A stretch of 64,000 nt of DNA from Clostridia bacterium. GTDB lineage: Bacteria > Bacillota > Clostridia > Christensenellales > Christensenellaceae. Positions 43,321-53,415 of this stretch are shown in pieces. A program made the translations under genes and the position numbers. A model generated the notes under the pieces. That model was not told the DNA's origin and did not search any database. It saw only the letters and a program-made list of their open reading frames with translations. The stretch spans positions 62,001 through 126,000 of the forward strand of contig JAFRTU010000007.1 of NCBI GenBank assembly GCA_017439085.1, written 5' to 3'. The number at the start of each line of letters is the position of its first letter. The stretch's first letter is position 1.

Positions 43321-44424
43321 ATGAAAAAGCTTGTATCAATCGTTCTCGCATTCGCTATGGTCATCATGATTTTCACAGCTTGCAAGAAAGAAGAGGGGAA
43401 ATCTTCGGCTCCTGCACCGGCTCCGGTGCCCTCTGAGCCTGCAAAGTCCTCAACTGAGCCCGAGCCTTCCAAGTCATCTGAAGGTCCGAAGTACACGAAC
43501 AAGTACAATATCGCCTGCATCTATTCGTCTATTACAGGAGACTTCTGGGGAGTTGTATATAATGGATGCGTCGCAGCTCTGGATGAACTTAAGACACAAT
43601 ACGGTATCGAAGGTTACTGCACAGCTCCAGCCACTTCAGGCGACTACACACAGCAGATGGACCTTCTGGATCAGGTTCTCCTGAAAAAGCCGGACGGTAT
43701 GGTGCTCTGCCCGTCAAATGCTGACTCGATCGGAACGTACGTCACTGACAAGTTCACTGATGACTCCATACCGATCATAGTAATCGACAGATCCCTCAAC
43801 AGCACTTCGCCAGCCATAATCGGCAGTTATGCATCTGACGCTTATTCAATGTCAGTCGGTCAGTTCGAAATGGCTAAGGAAGCTATGGCAGATTATGATG
43901 AAGTGACTTTCATCCATCTTGGAATGAATAAAGAGAACGCCCAGTGGGCAAACAGGTCGTATGGATTCATGGACAAGGCAAAGGAAGACCCGAAATTCAT
44001 ATCCTATACAGGCGACGAACCCTATTGGGCAGGAAACGTTACTCAGGATATCTGCATACAGTACCTGCAAGATACCATTAACTCCAATCCTGATAAGACC
44101 ATCCTCATTCTCGGGACATGCAACGCTTACAACAACTATGCCGTAACGGCAGTTTCAGAGCTGTCTAAAGAGAAAAAAGACAAGATCACTATAATAGGTT
44201 GGGACTTCTCTGCAACGGAGAAAGGCTTTATGGAGTCCGGTGAGATGTATGGAGCCATGGGACAGAACCCATATCTCATGGGATATGACTCAACCTTCAT
44301 GCTTTGCGATTATCTTGAAGGCTATGGTTTCGAGAACAAATTCGTTCCGTATCAGGCGGTATCCATAAAGAACATTAATTCCGATGAGGTCAAGGCATAC
44401 ATGAAGACAATGGGAATGCTTTGA
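43321..44424 (+). CDS. Sugar ABC transporter substrate-binding lipoprotein, orphan
   Basis: Periplasmic-binding-protein type 1 family lipoprotein of 367 residues. The chosen ATG gives MKKLVSIVLAFAMVIMIFTAC with Cys 21 as lipid anchor and AAGGA 5 bases ahead. A Pro/Ala/Ser/Glu linker covers about 22-58. The two-lobed domain shows IACIYSSITGDFWGVVYNGC, LCPSNADSIGTYV and IIVIDRSLNS, typical of ribose/xylose binders. No permease or ATPase gene is adjacent on either side, so it must pair with a distant transporter or act as a sensor. The carboxy end NINSDEVKAYMKTMG is complete. Confidence 0.88.
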   Translation: MKKLVSIVLAFAMVIMIFTACKKEEGKSSAPAPAPVPSEPAKSSTEPEPSKSSEGPKYTNKYNIACIYSSITGDFWGVVYNGCVAALDELKTQYGIEGYCTAPATSGDYTQQMDLLDQVLLKKPDGMVLCPSNADSIGTYVTDKFTDDSIPIIVIDRSLNSTSPAIIGSYASDAYSMSVGQFEMAKEAMADYDEVTFIHLGMNKENAQWANRSYGFMDKAKEDPKFISYTGDEPYWAGNVTQDICIQYLQDTINSNPDKTILILGTCNAYNNYAVTAVSELSKEKKDKITIIGWDFSATEKGFMESGEMYGAMGQNPYLMGYDSTFMLCDYLEGYGFENKFVPYQAVSIKNINSDEVKAYMKTMGML

Positions 44425-44444
44425 TAGTATTGACTGTAATCAAT

Positions 44445-44475
44445 GACCGGGAGTCATAACTCCCGGTCTGTTTGT
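44445..44475 (+). terminator. Rho-independent terminator after the binding-protein gene
   Basis: Perfect 10-bp stem GACCGGGAGT / ACTCCCGGTC with a CATA loop, followed by a T-rich tract. Confidence 0.88.
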
Positions 44476-44528
44476 TTTAAATCCGTCTTTTTGTGCTATA
44501 CTTTTCATCAGTTTAAAGGAGAATGCTG

Positions 44529-45332
44529 ATGAACGGTTACAGGATAATAGATGCACATGCACATATATTCCCTGAAAAGATAAGGGAGAAGGCAGTCGGT
44601 GCCATAGGAGACTTCTATGACATACCCATGGAGAAGAAGGGAAGTGCAGAAGAGATACTCTCATTCAAGGATTCGCTCGACATTATGTATTCCCAGGTGC
44701 TCTCCGTCGCCACTTTCCCAAGACAGGTCGTGAGGATCAATGATTTCCTCGAAGAGGAGATAACGGCCCATGAAGAGTTCATAGGGTTTGCCACCATTCA
44801 TCCCGACATGGAAGATGAAGAACTGGAAAGCGAAGTCGACAGGATCCTCCACATGCATTTTAAGGGGATAAAGCTGCACCCCGATTTTCAGAAGTTTGAC
44901 CTCGACAGCGAGAATGCAAAGAGATTCTTCTCAATTCTCGACGGAAGGCTCCCGGTGCTCCTTCACATGGGTGACAACCGCATGACTTATTCGCACCCGA
45001 GAAGGCTCTACAACCTCACAAAGCTCTTTCCTAACCAGATATTCATCGGAGCTCATTTCGGCGGCTACAACGCCTGGGACGACGCTGAGGAGTACCTCAT
45101 AGGAAAGACGGGGATATATATAGACACATCGAGTTCTCTTTTCAAACTTGATCATGAGAGAGCTACCGGATTCATAAGGAAGCACGGAGTGGAGAAGACC
45201 CTGTTCGGTACCGACTATCCGATGTGGGATCCGAAGGAGGAACTTGAAAGGTTCTTCGACCTTAAGCTCACGGACAGGGAAAGGGAGGACATCCTCTTCA
45301 ACAACTGTGCAAAGCTCCACGGGATAATATGA
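44529..45332 (+). CDS. Amidohydrolase family protein (amidohydrolase 2)
   Basis: Metal-dependent hydrolase of the amidohydrolase-2 type, 267 residues. Metal-site motifs: IIDAHAHIFP near the start (His-x-His), KLHPDFQKFD, LLHMGDNR, IGAHFGGY and LFGTDYPMWDP with the catalytic Asp. Relatives include decarboxylases and lactonases (ACMSD-like); the substrate is unknown. The second of two close ATGs is chosen, 8 bases after AAGGAG. Confidence 0.88.
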   Translation: MNGYRIIDAHAHIFPEKIREKAVGAIGDFYDIPMEKKGSAEEILSFKDSLDIMYSQVLSVATFPRQVVRINDFLEEEITAHEEFIGFATIHPDMEDEELESEVDRILHMHFKGIKLHPDFQKFDLDSENAKRFFSILDGRLPVLLHMGDNRMTYSHPRRLYNLTKLFPNQIFIGAHFGGYNAWDDAEEYLIGKTGIYIDTSSSLFKLDHERATGFIRKHGVEKTLFGTDYPMWDPKEELERFFDLKLTDREREDILFNNCAKLHGII

Positions 45333-45337
45333 TAAAT

Positions 45338-45362
45338 GGCGGCAGTGATGCCGCCTTTTTTA
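45338..45362 (+). terminator. Rho-independent terminator after the amidohydrolase gene
   Basis: GGCGGCA / TGCCGCC with a GTGA loop and seven T (one A after six). Confidence 0.9.
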
Positions 45363-45444
45363 TTGCTTTTAAAAGCCTCCGTTTCTTTAATTGCCTATCT
45401 TCAGATGATATAATAAATTGATTAATTATGCGGAGGACAATACC

Positions 45445-48021
45445 TTGGCACTAAGCCCGATGATGAGACAATATCTGGAGATAAAGGAGCAGTACAAGGA
45501 CGGTTTCCTGTTTTTCAGGCTCGGAGACTTCTATGAGATGTTCTTTGACGACGCCGTAAAGGCATCAAAGGAACTGGAACTCACACTTACAGGAAAGGAC
45601 TGCGGACTTGAGGAGAGAGCGCCCATGTGCGGCGTTCCTTATCATGCTGCCGAGACATATATCCAGAAGCTCATAGAGAAGGGCTACAAGGTGCTCATCT
45701 GCGAACAGCTTGAGGATCCTGCCACCGCAAAGGGGCTCGTGAAGAGGGGGATCGTAAGGATCATTACTCCGGGAACTGTCTCTGACATGAGTATGCTTAA
45801 CGAAGGAGAGGCAAATTACATACTCTCTGTCTGTCAGAGAAATCAGGTGCTCTCCGTATCATATGCGGACGTCTCAACAGGAGCCTTCTTCTGTGAGGAG
45901 ACCTCTCCGGATTCTCTGGACCAGACTCTCTTCAGGATAAGGCCGAAGGAGATACTCTATCCTTCGAACGATTCCGAACTCGACACGTTCCTCAAGAAGA
46001 CCGAATTCTCATTCTATCTGACTCCTTATGAACAGTGGCCTTTCCAGCATGCAACTGCTTTAAAGACCCTTAAGGAGCATTTCCGTGTCAACAGCATGAA
46101 CTCCTTCGGACTCAAGGATGATTCCGTGATGATAGATTCCGCAGGCGCTCTCATGCAGTACCTGATGGATACCTCTAAGACTTCGCTCACGCACTTCGTA
46201 AGCCTTAAGGAATCCTCCGACGGAAGATACATGATACTCGACACGTTCACGAGAAGGAACCTAGAGATCACCGAGACCATGAGGGACAAGGAGAAGAAGG
46301 GCTCCCTCCTCGGACATCTGGACAGGACCAAGACCGCAATGGGCTCAAGGCTTCTTAAAAGCTATGTCGAACAGCCGCTCCTGAACCCTGATGAGATAGA
46401 CTTCAGGCTCGACTGCGTGGAGGCCATTAAAAACGATCTCCTTTTAAGGACAGAGTTAAGAGATCTCCTGGACGAGATCTACGACATAGAGAGACTGCTC
46501 GCAAGGCTCTCCTACGGCAATATGGATGCAAGGGACGCAGTGATGCTCAGAAGCTCGATCGCTCCGCTCTCGGACATCGAGAAGCTAATATCCGGATCCT
46601 CCTCCATGAGCCTTAAGATGGTGATAAACGGACTGGATCCCCTTGAGGATCTGTACACCCTTCTCATGCAGTCGATAGGAGACAATCCTCCCGTGGGCCT
46701 CCGTGAGGGCGGTTTCATAAGAGAAGGATATAACGAGGAGCTCGACCGTCTCCGCTTCATCTCCCATAATGGGAAGGATCTCATTAAGCAGATGGAAGCA
46801 AGGGAGAGGGAACTCACCGGTATAAAGACACTTAAGATCGGATACAACAGGGTATTCGGCTACTATATAGACGTCACGAACTCCTTCAGGGACATGGTGC
46901 CTGAGAGATACATAAGAAGACAGACTCTTACGGGAAGCGAGAGATATATCACGGAAGAGCTGAAGAAGATAGAGGATGAGCTCCTGACCTCTGAGGACAG
47001 GGCCAACAAGCTCGAGTACAGCCTCTTTGAGGAGATACGTGACAGCATAGCCTCAAAGATCCACGAGCTCCAGAAGGACTGCTCCATCATATCTGAGCTC
47101 GATTTCTATCAGTCCCTTGCACAGGTGGCATATGACTTTAACTATGTCCGTCCGAAGATCACAGTCGACGGAGTGATTGACATAAAGAACGGAAGGCATC
47201 CCGTGGTCGAGGCATATAACAGGGCCGACTTCATACCAAACGACTGCTATATGGATAACGATGATGACACTATGCTCATAATCACAGGTCCGAACATGGC
47301 GGGCAAGAGCACCTTCATGAGACAGACGGGACTCATAGTCCTGATGGCGCAGATAGGAAGCTTCGTTCCCGCTTCTAAGGCCAGGATAGGGATCGTGGAC
47401 AGGATATTCACGAGAGTCGGAGCCTCTGACGACCTTTCGAGCGGTCAGTCCACTTTCATGATGGAGATGAACGAGCTTGCGAGCATATTAAACAATGCTA
47501 CTCCTAAGAGCCTCGTGATCCTGGACGAGATAGGAAGGGGCACGAGCACCCTGGACGGGCTCTCCATAGCCTGGGCGACCATAGAATACATACTCGGAAA
47601 CAAAAAGATCAGGAGCAAGACGCTATTTGCAACTCACTATCACGAGCTCATATCCCTCGAAAACACTTTGAAGGGCATAAGGAACTATTCCGTTGCCGTA
47701 AAGGAACTGAACAAAGAGGTGATATTCCTCCACAAGATTGTGAAGGGAGGGACCGACAAGAGCTTCGGAATAGAAGTGGCAAAGCTTGCCGGACTTCCTG
47801 AAGAGATGCTTGACAGGGCAAGGGGACTTCTGCGCCTCATGGAGCAGGAGAGCACTCTTGACATATCGAAGATAGATACGGAAAAGATAGAGGATATCGA
47901 AGATCCCCTGAGGGAAGAGGAGAAAAATGTGCTCGAAGAGCTGAGACACACGGACGTCAATTCCATCACTCCCTTCGAGGCTCTCTCGATCCTTAACGAC
48001 ATGAAACACAGGTTGGGATGA
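45445..48021 (+). CDS. mutS: DNA mismatch repair protein MutS
   Basis: Mismatch recognition ATPase of 858 residues, normal length. The start chosen is TTG (MALSPMMRQYLEIK) with GGAGG 8 bases ahead; an upstream TTG would add nine residues but lacks a ribosome site. The mismatch-binding FFRLGDFYEMFFDDA (Phe-x-Glu) is near residue 30, Walker A GPNMAGKSTFMRQ near 618, and the signature STFMMEMNELASIL and DEIGRGTSTLDG follow. It starts the mutS-mutL-miaA block, with 1-base gaps. Confidence 0.96.
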   Translation: MALSPMMRQYLEIKEQYKDGFLFFRLGDFYEMFFDDAVKASKELELTLTGKDCGLEERAPMCGVPYHAAETYIQKLIEKGYKVLICEQLEDPATAKGLVKRGIVRIITPGTVSDMSMLNEGEANYILSVCQRNQVLSVSYADVSTGAFFCEETSPDSLDQTLFRIRPKEILYPSNDSELDTFLKKTEFSFYLTPYEQWPFQHATALKTLKEHFRVNSMNSFGLKDDSVMIDSAGALMQYLMDTSKTSLTHFVSLKESSDGRYMILDTFTRRNLEITETMRDKEKKGSLLGHLDRTKTAMGSRLLKSYVEQPLLNPDEIDFRLDCVEAIKNDLLLRTELRDLLDEIYDIERLLARLSYGNMDARDAVMLRSSIAPLSDIEKLISGSSSMSLKMVINGLDPLEDLYTLLMQSIGDNPPVGLREGGFIREGYNEELDRLRFISHNGKDLIKQMEARERELTGIKTLKIGYNRVFGYYIDVTNSFRDMVPERYIRRQTLTGSERYITEELKKIEDELLTSEDRANKLEYSLFEEIRDSIASKIHELQKDCSIISELDFYQSLAQVAYDFNYVRPKITVDGVIDIKNGRHPVVEAYNRADFIPNDCYMDNDDDTMLIITGPNMAGKSTFMRQTGLIVLMAQIGSFVPASKARIGIVDRIFTRVGASDDLSSGQSTFMMEMNELASILNNATPKSLVILDEIGRGTSTLDGLSIAWATIEYILGNKKIRSKTLFATHYHELISLENTLKGIRNYSVAVKELNKEVIFLHKIVKGGTDKSFGIEVAKLAGLPEEMLDRARGLLRLMEQESTLDISKIDTEKIEDIEDPLREEEKNVLEELRHTDVNSITPFEALSILNDMKHRLG

Positions 48022-48022
48022 A

Positions 48023-49924
48023 ATGGCAAAGATACAGCTTTTGAACGAGAACGTCTCTTCCAGGATAGCTGCGGGAGAAGTGGTCGAAAGACCTGCTTCC
48101 GTCGTGAAGGAACTGGTGGAGAATTCCATTGACGCAGGAGCAAAGAACATATCCGTAAGCGTGACGGAAGGCGGACTAAGGAGCATCACCGTATCCGACA
48201 ACGGGGAGGGGATGTCGAGAGAGGACCTTCCGCTCAGCGTTCTTAAGCATGCAACGAGCAAGATATATACTCTTCAGGACCTCGAGCATATAAACTCCAT
48301 GGGGTTCAGGGGAGAGGCTCTCTCCAGCATAGCTGCTGTCTCTATGGTCGAGATAAGGACCAAGACACCTGACGATGAGCTCGGTACCATACTTGTAAAC
48401 AAAGGTGGCAGGACAGAGAGCATAAAGGACGCAGGTCTTTCAGACGGCACCACGGTGACCGTGGAGAACCTGTTCTTCAACACGCCTGCAAGAAAGAAGT
48501 TCATGAGGAAGCCTTCCCTTGAGACTGCATATATTAATGATATCCTCTCAAAGCTCGTGCTCTCCCATCCGGACATCTCATTCAGATTCACTTCAGACGG
48601 TAAGGTGCAGCTCCAGAGCCCGGGAAACGGGGTACTCAGGGATGCAGTCTACAGCATATACGGCACCGAGTTAAAGGATCAGCTAATAGATATCGACTAT
48701 TCATTCAACAGCATATTCGTGAGGGGAGTGATAGGACTTCCGTCCCTCACTTACAGGACCATGAGACATGGTACTCTCTTCATAAACAGCAGATACGTAA
48801 AGAACGATTTCGTGTTCCTGAACATAAAGAAGGCATACGGAGAGCGGCTGATGAAACACAACTTCCCGTTCTATGTCCTGAACATCATGATGCCTCCTGA
48901 AGACGTCGACGTGAACGTTCATCCTACTAAGATGGCCGTCGACTTCAGGGACAAGAATGAGATAGAGTACGTGATCACTAATGCGGTCGGAAATGCCCTA
49001 AACAAGAACGAATACGCAAAGGAGATCAGTTTCTCTTCTTCCTACAGAAAGAAAGAGGAAAAGGCTCCGACCGAAAACTCCGCCTTCATAAGGAGATACG
49101 ATGAGAAGACTGAATTCAAGAGCGCTTCGGAACAGACGCACAACCTGAATACTAAGCCTGCTGCCCGGGATAAGTACAGACTTGATCCTAAAAAATACGA
49201 GAACATAGAGACTATAATCAACTTGTCCAAAGAGATCTCGGACAGGGGAAGGGAAGAGGAGGACACTAACGACCAGCCTCCTTTAAATGAGGCCTTCAAT
49301 ATCCCCACGAACACAGAGACAGGATCAAAGCCGGTACAGAGCCTTTTCTCCGATGACATCTCCTTCAGAGTCGCAGGCACAATTTTCAAGACCTATATAG
49401 TCGTGGAATGTCCTCCCGATACCGTATATCTCATAGACCAGCATGCAGCTCACGAGAGAAAGATATACGACGAACTCATGAAGAGCGTGCTTGAGAAGAA
49501 GGTCTCTCAAAGGCTCCTCTCTCCTATAAGGTTCGAGGTTTCAGCGGAAGAGAGATATCTGATCCTTGAGAACATGGACGTCATAAAGGACATGGGCTTC
49601 GACTTCTCTGACGAAGGCGAGGGCTATTTCGATCTAATAGAATATCCTCAGGTTCTTGGCCAGGAGAACATCCGCCAGACCTTTCAGGACATGATAAAGC
49701 AGATGGATGAAGGCGGCTCCTTCGAGATAAGGAAGGACAAGATAGCAAAAGGTGCATGCAAGAGGGCTATAAAAGGCGGCATGGACATATCAGAAGCTGA
49801 TATAAAGGAACTCATCCTGACCATAAGGAAAACGGGCACGATACCTCACTGTCCGCACGGAAGGCCCCTCTCCATAGCGCTTACCAGGAGCGAACTGGAA
49901 AAGACCTTCGGAAGAGAGGAATGA
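48023..49924 (+). CDS. mutL: DNA mismatch repair protein MutL
   Basis: GHKL ATPase and endonuclease subunit of mismatch repair, 633 residues. Amino-terminal ATP-site motifs are VENSIDAGAKNI, SDNGEGM and GFRGEALSSIAAV. The carboxy-terminal nuclease motif DQHAAHERKIYDE (near residue 472) departs slightly from the DQHAx2Ex4E consensus, with Asp in the last place and Glu one further on. ACKRAIKGG and CPHGRP complete the metal site. This fits MutL acting as the nicking enzyme in the absence of MutH. A charged linker covers about 345-450. Confidence 0.95.
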   Translation: MAKIQLLNENVSSRIAAGEVVERPASVVKELVENSIDAGAKNISVSVTEGGLRSITVSDNGEGMSREDLPLSVLKHATSKIYTLQDLEHINSMGFRGEALSSIAAVSMVEIRTKTPDDELGTILVNKGGRTESIKDAGLSDGTTVTVENLFFNTPARKKFMRKPSLETAYINDILSKLVLSHPDISFRFTSDGKVQLQSPGNGVLRDAVYSIYGTELKDQLIDIDYSFNSIFVRGVIGLPSLTYRTMRHGTLFINSRYVKNDFVFLNIKKAYGERLMKHNFPFYVLNIMMPPEDVDVNVHPTKMAVDFRDKNEIEYVITNAVGNALNKNEYAKEISFSSSYRKKEEKAPTENSAFIRRYDEKTEFKSASEQTHNLNTKPAARDKYRLDPKKYENIETIINLSKEISDRGREEEDTNDQPPLNEAFNIPTNTETGSKPVQSLFSDDISFRVAGTIFKTYIVVECPPDTVYLIDQHAAHERKIYDELMKSVLEKKVSQRLLSPIRFEVSAEERYLILENMDVIKDMGFDFSDEGEGYFDLIEYPQVLGQENIRQTFQDMIKQMDEGGSFEIRKDKIAKGACKRAIKGGMDISEADIKELILTIRKTGTIPHCPHGRPLSIALTRSELEKTFGREE

Positions 49925-49925
49925 C

Positions 49926-50849
49926 ATGGATAACAGGATAGTGTTCTTCCTCGGACCCACTGCGTCGGGAAAGACCGACATATCCATAAGGATGGCGGAA
50001 GAGTTCGGAGGAGAGATTGTCTGTGCTGACTCGATGCAGATATACGCTGACATGGAGATAGGAACTGCCGCTCCCACGAAAGAGGAGAAGGGGAGAATAC
50101 CACACCATCTCTTTAATTACGTTGAGCCCTCCGAGAGCTATTCAGTCGCCAGATACAGGAAGGATGCATATAAAGTCATAGATTCCCTTCTTGATAAGGG
50201 CACCGTGCCCTTCGTAGTAGGCGGAAGCGGACTGTACTTGAATTCCCTCATGTACGAGCTGGATCTTGAGGACGATTCGGTGGATGAAGAACTCAGGGCT
50301 TCCCTTAATGAAGAATATGACAGAGATCCTGAGGCCCTTTACGGACGCCTTATTAGCATGGATCCCGATTCCATAAAACGCATCCACTTAAATGACCGTA
50401 AAAGGGTCGTAAGGAGGATGGAGATACTCCTCACCACGAAAAAGGAAAGCTATGATTTCAGAAAAAAGGATCCGAGATACAGATCCTTAAAGCTCATGAT
50501 CACAAAGGACAGGGAACACCTGTACAGTGACATAGACAGAAGGGTGGACCTGATGGTGGAGAACGGACTTCTTGATGAAGTAAAGACCATAATCGACAAG
50601 TATGGTACCTCCTCCACGGCATTCCAGGCTATAGGATATAAGGAGCTCATACCATATCTTAACGGCACAGAGCCTCTGTCCAAATGCATTGATGACATAA
50701 AGAGGGCCTCAAGGAACCTTGCAAAGCGTCAGCTTACATGGTTCAGAAGAGATGAGGAGATAATCACACTCAACAGGGATTCATTCCCGTCTGAGGAAGA
50801 GTTCATAAAAAACACGGAAGAAAGGATAAAAGCTTTTTTAGATGTTTGA
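49926..50849 (+). CDS. miaA: tRNA dimethylallyltransferase
   Basis: Prenyltransferase of 307 residues that adds dimethylallyl to A37 of tRNAs reading UNN codons. Visible: FFLGPTASGKTDISIRMA (P-loop), VCADSMQIYADMEIGTAAP, VVGGSGLYL, and FQAIGYKEL near residue 238, plus LAKRQLTWFRRD. Co-transcribed with mutL (1-base gap) and overlapping the next gene by 8 bases. hfq, which often follows miaA, is not present. Confidence 0.96.
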   Translation: MDNRIVFFLGPTASGKTDISIRMAEEFGGEIVCADSMQIYADMEIGTAAPTKEEKGRIPHHLFNYVEPSESYSVARYRKDAYKVIDSLLDKGTVPFVVGGSGLYLNSLMYELDLEDDSVDEELRASLNEEYDRDPEALYGRLISMDPDSIKRIHLNDRKRVVRRMEILLTTKKESYDFRKKDPRYRSLKLMITKDREHLYSDIDRRVDLMVENGLLDEVKTIIDKYGTSSTAFQAIGYKELIPYLNGTEPLSKCIDDIKRASRNLAKRQLTWFRRDEEIITLNRDSFPSEEEFIKNTEERIKAFLDV

Positions 50850-52137
50850 CGAATACAGAAGACTGATAAAGGAAGAATATCAGATACCCGACGAGATAAT
50901 AGACCTCGTGTATAAGACCAAGGAAAAGATAGGCCCTATGCTCGACCATATAGACGAGATCAGGAAGTTCAACTCCCTTAAGGTGCTTAAAGCATTCCAG
51001 AGCACTAACGTACAGGAAAGACACTTCATAGCGACTACGGGCTACGGAAACGCAGATCAGGGCAGGGATAAGCTGCAGGAGCTGTTCTGCACCATCTTCA
51101 GGTGCGAGAGAGCCATCGTAAGCCCGCTTCTCACATCAGGCACACATACTATCATTATGGGACTGATGGGGCTTCTGAGACCCCACGACACGCTTCTTTC
51201 CATATCAGGGCCTCCGTATGATACACTCATTACTTCTCTCGGACTGGACGGGATAGAAAGACCGGGCTCCATATCCGAATTCCTTATCAATTATGACGAA
51301 GTAGGCCTCAAGGATGACTTCACCTTCGACATAGAGAAGATAAAGGAAAAGCTGATAAACGATCCTTCCGTCAAGGTGGTACACATACAGCGTTCCAAGG
51401 GATACATCGCAAGACCCGCTCTTACGATAAAGGACATAAAAGAGGCCTGCGAAGCAGTGAGGAGCGTAAGGAAGGATGTCTTCATCACTGTCGACAACTG
51501 CTACGGAGAGTTCACGGAGACTATGGAACCGACTGAAGTAGGCGCCGATGTCATAATGGGCTCGATGATCAAGAACCCCGGTGCCGGAATAGCTCCTACG
51601 GGAGGATACATATGCGGAACGAAGAGAGCGATAGATATCATAGAGACGAGGTTCACCACTCCTTCCATGGGCACGGAGATAGGCTCCTATGCTTACGGAT
51701 ACAGGAACTTCTTCCAGGGAATATATCTCTCTCCGACGATAGTCGCCACAGCTCTGAAGGGCACCGTCCTCATCACGCAGATCTTCTCCGACATGGGATA
51801 TCCCGTAAGTCCGGACAACGATCATGTGAGAAGCGACATCGCCCAGAGCATCATCTTCCCGGATGAGGATGAGCTCATAGCTTTCATACGCTCCGTACAG
51901 AGATCGAGCCCCATAGATTCAGGAGCAGTACCTTATCCGGACATGCAGGCGGGATATGAGGATCCGATAATAATGGCGTCCGGAAGTTTCATACAGGGAA
52001 GCACCATAGAGCTTTCAGCCGATGCGCCGATAAGAGAACCATATACGGCATATTTCCAGGGAGGACTCACCGACGAGAGCATAGAGCTCGCGGTGATGCT
52101 GGCTCTGAAGGACATAAGGGAGAAGAAAGGCCTATGA
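50842..52137 (+). CDS. Methionine gamma-lyase family protein (aluminium-resistance/YnbB type)
   Basis: PLP-dependent enzyme of 431 residues from the family named after an aluminium-resistance protein, always near miaA in many Bacillota. Visible: TGYGNADQGRDKLQELFC, the cofactor region VDNCYGEFTE and the Schiff-base Lys in MGSMIKNPGAGIAPTGGYICG near residue 240. The true substrate is not established. It overlaps pepT by 4 bases. Confidence 0.92.
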   Translation: MFDEYRRLIKEEYQIPDEIIDLVYKTKEKIGPMLDHIDEIRKFNSLKVLKAFQSTNVQERHFIATTGYGNADQGRDKLQELFCTIFRCERAIVSPLLTSGTHTIIMGLMGLLRPHDTLLSISGPPYDTLITSLGLDGIERPGSISEFLINYDEVGLKDDFTFDIEKIKEKLINDPSVKVVHIQRSKGYIARPALTIKDIKEACEAVRSVRKDVFITVDNCYGEFTETMEPTEVGADVIMGSMIKNPGAGIAPTGGYICGTKRAIDIIETRFTTPSMGTEIGSYAYGYRNFFQGIYLSPTIVATALKGTVLITQIFSDMGYPVSPDNDHVRSDIAQSIIFPDEDELIAFIRSVQRSSPIDSGAVPYPDMQAGYEDPIIMASGSFIQGSTIELSADAPIREPYTAYFQGGLTDESIELAVMLALKDIREKKGL

Positions 52138-53393
52138 AAGAACTCACACAGCCGGACCTTAAAGTCTTCTATGATGCCGTGACCGAAAGGATGATAAGGT
52201 ACGCAAAGATCGAGACCACGAGCGACCCCCTGAAAGGAAGCTATCCTACTTCAGTGAAGCAGTATGAACTCGCTATGATACTGTATGATGAGCTTGGAAA
52301 GATCGGTATCCCTGCAAGACATTTGGACGATAAAAACTATGTCGTATATGCGTGGATCCCTTCAAATACCGAAAGAAACAGCGAGAGTCTCGGACTCATA
52401 GCCCATATGGATACCGCTCCCGATGCTTCTGGAAAGGACGTGAAGCCCTGGGTCCTCAAGGGATACGGCGGGGGAGACATAGTCCTGAATAAAGAAAAGG
52501 ATATCGTGATGAAGTCCTCCGATTATCCTGTCCTCAACAGATACCTCGGGCAGGATCTGATACTCACAGACGGGACCACACTTCTAGGCGGAGACGACAA
52601 GGCCTCTATCGCTTCGATAATGACCCTTGCAGAGTATCTTTTGGAAAATCCCGATATTCCCCACGGTCAGATATCCATCGCTTTTACTCCGGATGAGGAG
52701 GTCGGCGGACTGGCAAGAGATCTCGACATAGATCTCTTCGGATCCGATACTGCATATACTCTTGACGGTGACCATCTAGGATACTATTTCGATGAGACTT
52801 TCAACGCCTCCGAAGCCGTAATAAGGATAAAGGGAAGAAGCGTACACACGGGTACGGCAAAAGGGATAATGATAAACGCGGTCGATATAGCCTCCGATCT
52901 GATGAAGAGCCTTCCGGAAGAGGAAAAACCTCAGTATACTGAGGGGACCGATGGTTTTTATCACCTGATCTCATGCAATGCCTCCTGCGAGGAAGCTGAG
53001 ATAAGGCTCATAATAAGGGACTTCGACAGAGATAGTTTCAAAGCCAGGGAAGAGTTCATAGGGTCTATAGTCCATGACCTTAGGACCAGGTACGGTGACT
53101 TCATTGAATATGAGATAATCCCTCAGTACAGCAACATGAAGGAAGTTGTCTCGAAATATCCCTATCTTACCGAGAGACTCAAGAATGCCATAGAGGATGC
53201 GGGGATCGATCCTGTATCCGAGCCATTCAGAGGCGGAACAGACGGATCTGCTCTGTCTTTCAGGGGACTTCCGTGTCCCAATCTCTCCGCAGGATATGAG
53301 AACGCACACGGACGCTTTGAGTTCGTTTCGATACAGTCTATGGTGAAGAACGTTGAGATACTCTTGCATCTCATAGACAGATTTGTACACTGA
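52134..53393 (+). CDS. pepT: Peptidase T (tripeptidase)
   Basis: M20 zinc aminotripeptidase of 419 residues. Zinc and catalytic residues lie in IAHMDTAPDASG (His-x-Asp), LLGGDDKAS, TPDEEVGG (Glu-Glu), the Asp of TLDGDHLGYY and the final His in AHGRFEFVS. The lid domain spans about 210-320. The family opening RMIRYAKIETTSDP is present. Translationally coupled to the upstream PLP enzyme gene. Confidence 0.95.
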   Translation: MKELTQPDLKVFYDAVTERMIRYAKIETTSDPLKGSYPTSVKQYELAMILYDELGKIGIPARHLDDKNYVVYAWIPSNTERNSESLGLIAHMDTAPDASGKDVKPWVLKGYGGGDIVLNKEKDIVMKSSDYPVLNRYLGQDLILTDGTTLLGGDDKASIASIMTLAEYLLENPDIPHGQISIAFTPDEEVGGLARDLDIDLFGSDTAYTLDGDHLGYYFDETFNASEAVIRIKGRSVHTGTAKGIMINAVDIASDLMKSLPEEEKPQYTEGTDGFYHLISCNASCEEAEIRLIIRDFDRDSFKAREEFIGSIVHDLRTRYGDFIEYEIIPQYSNMKEVVSKYPYLTERLKNAIEDAGIDPVSEPFRGGTDGSALSFRGLPCPNLSAGYENAHGRFEFVSIQSMVKNVEILLHLIDRFVH

Positions 53394-53415
53394 ATTAGAA
53401 AAAGGATTGAGTTTT

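Noticed and set aside
43113..43436. Small plus-strand frame before the sugar-binding gene
   Set aside because: It runs into the lipoprotein signal region in another frame, has no ribosome site and no protein-like features.
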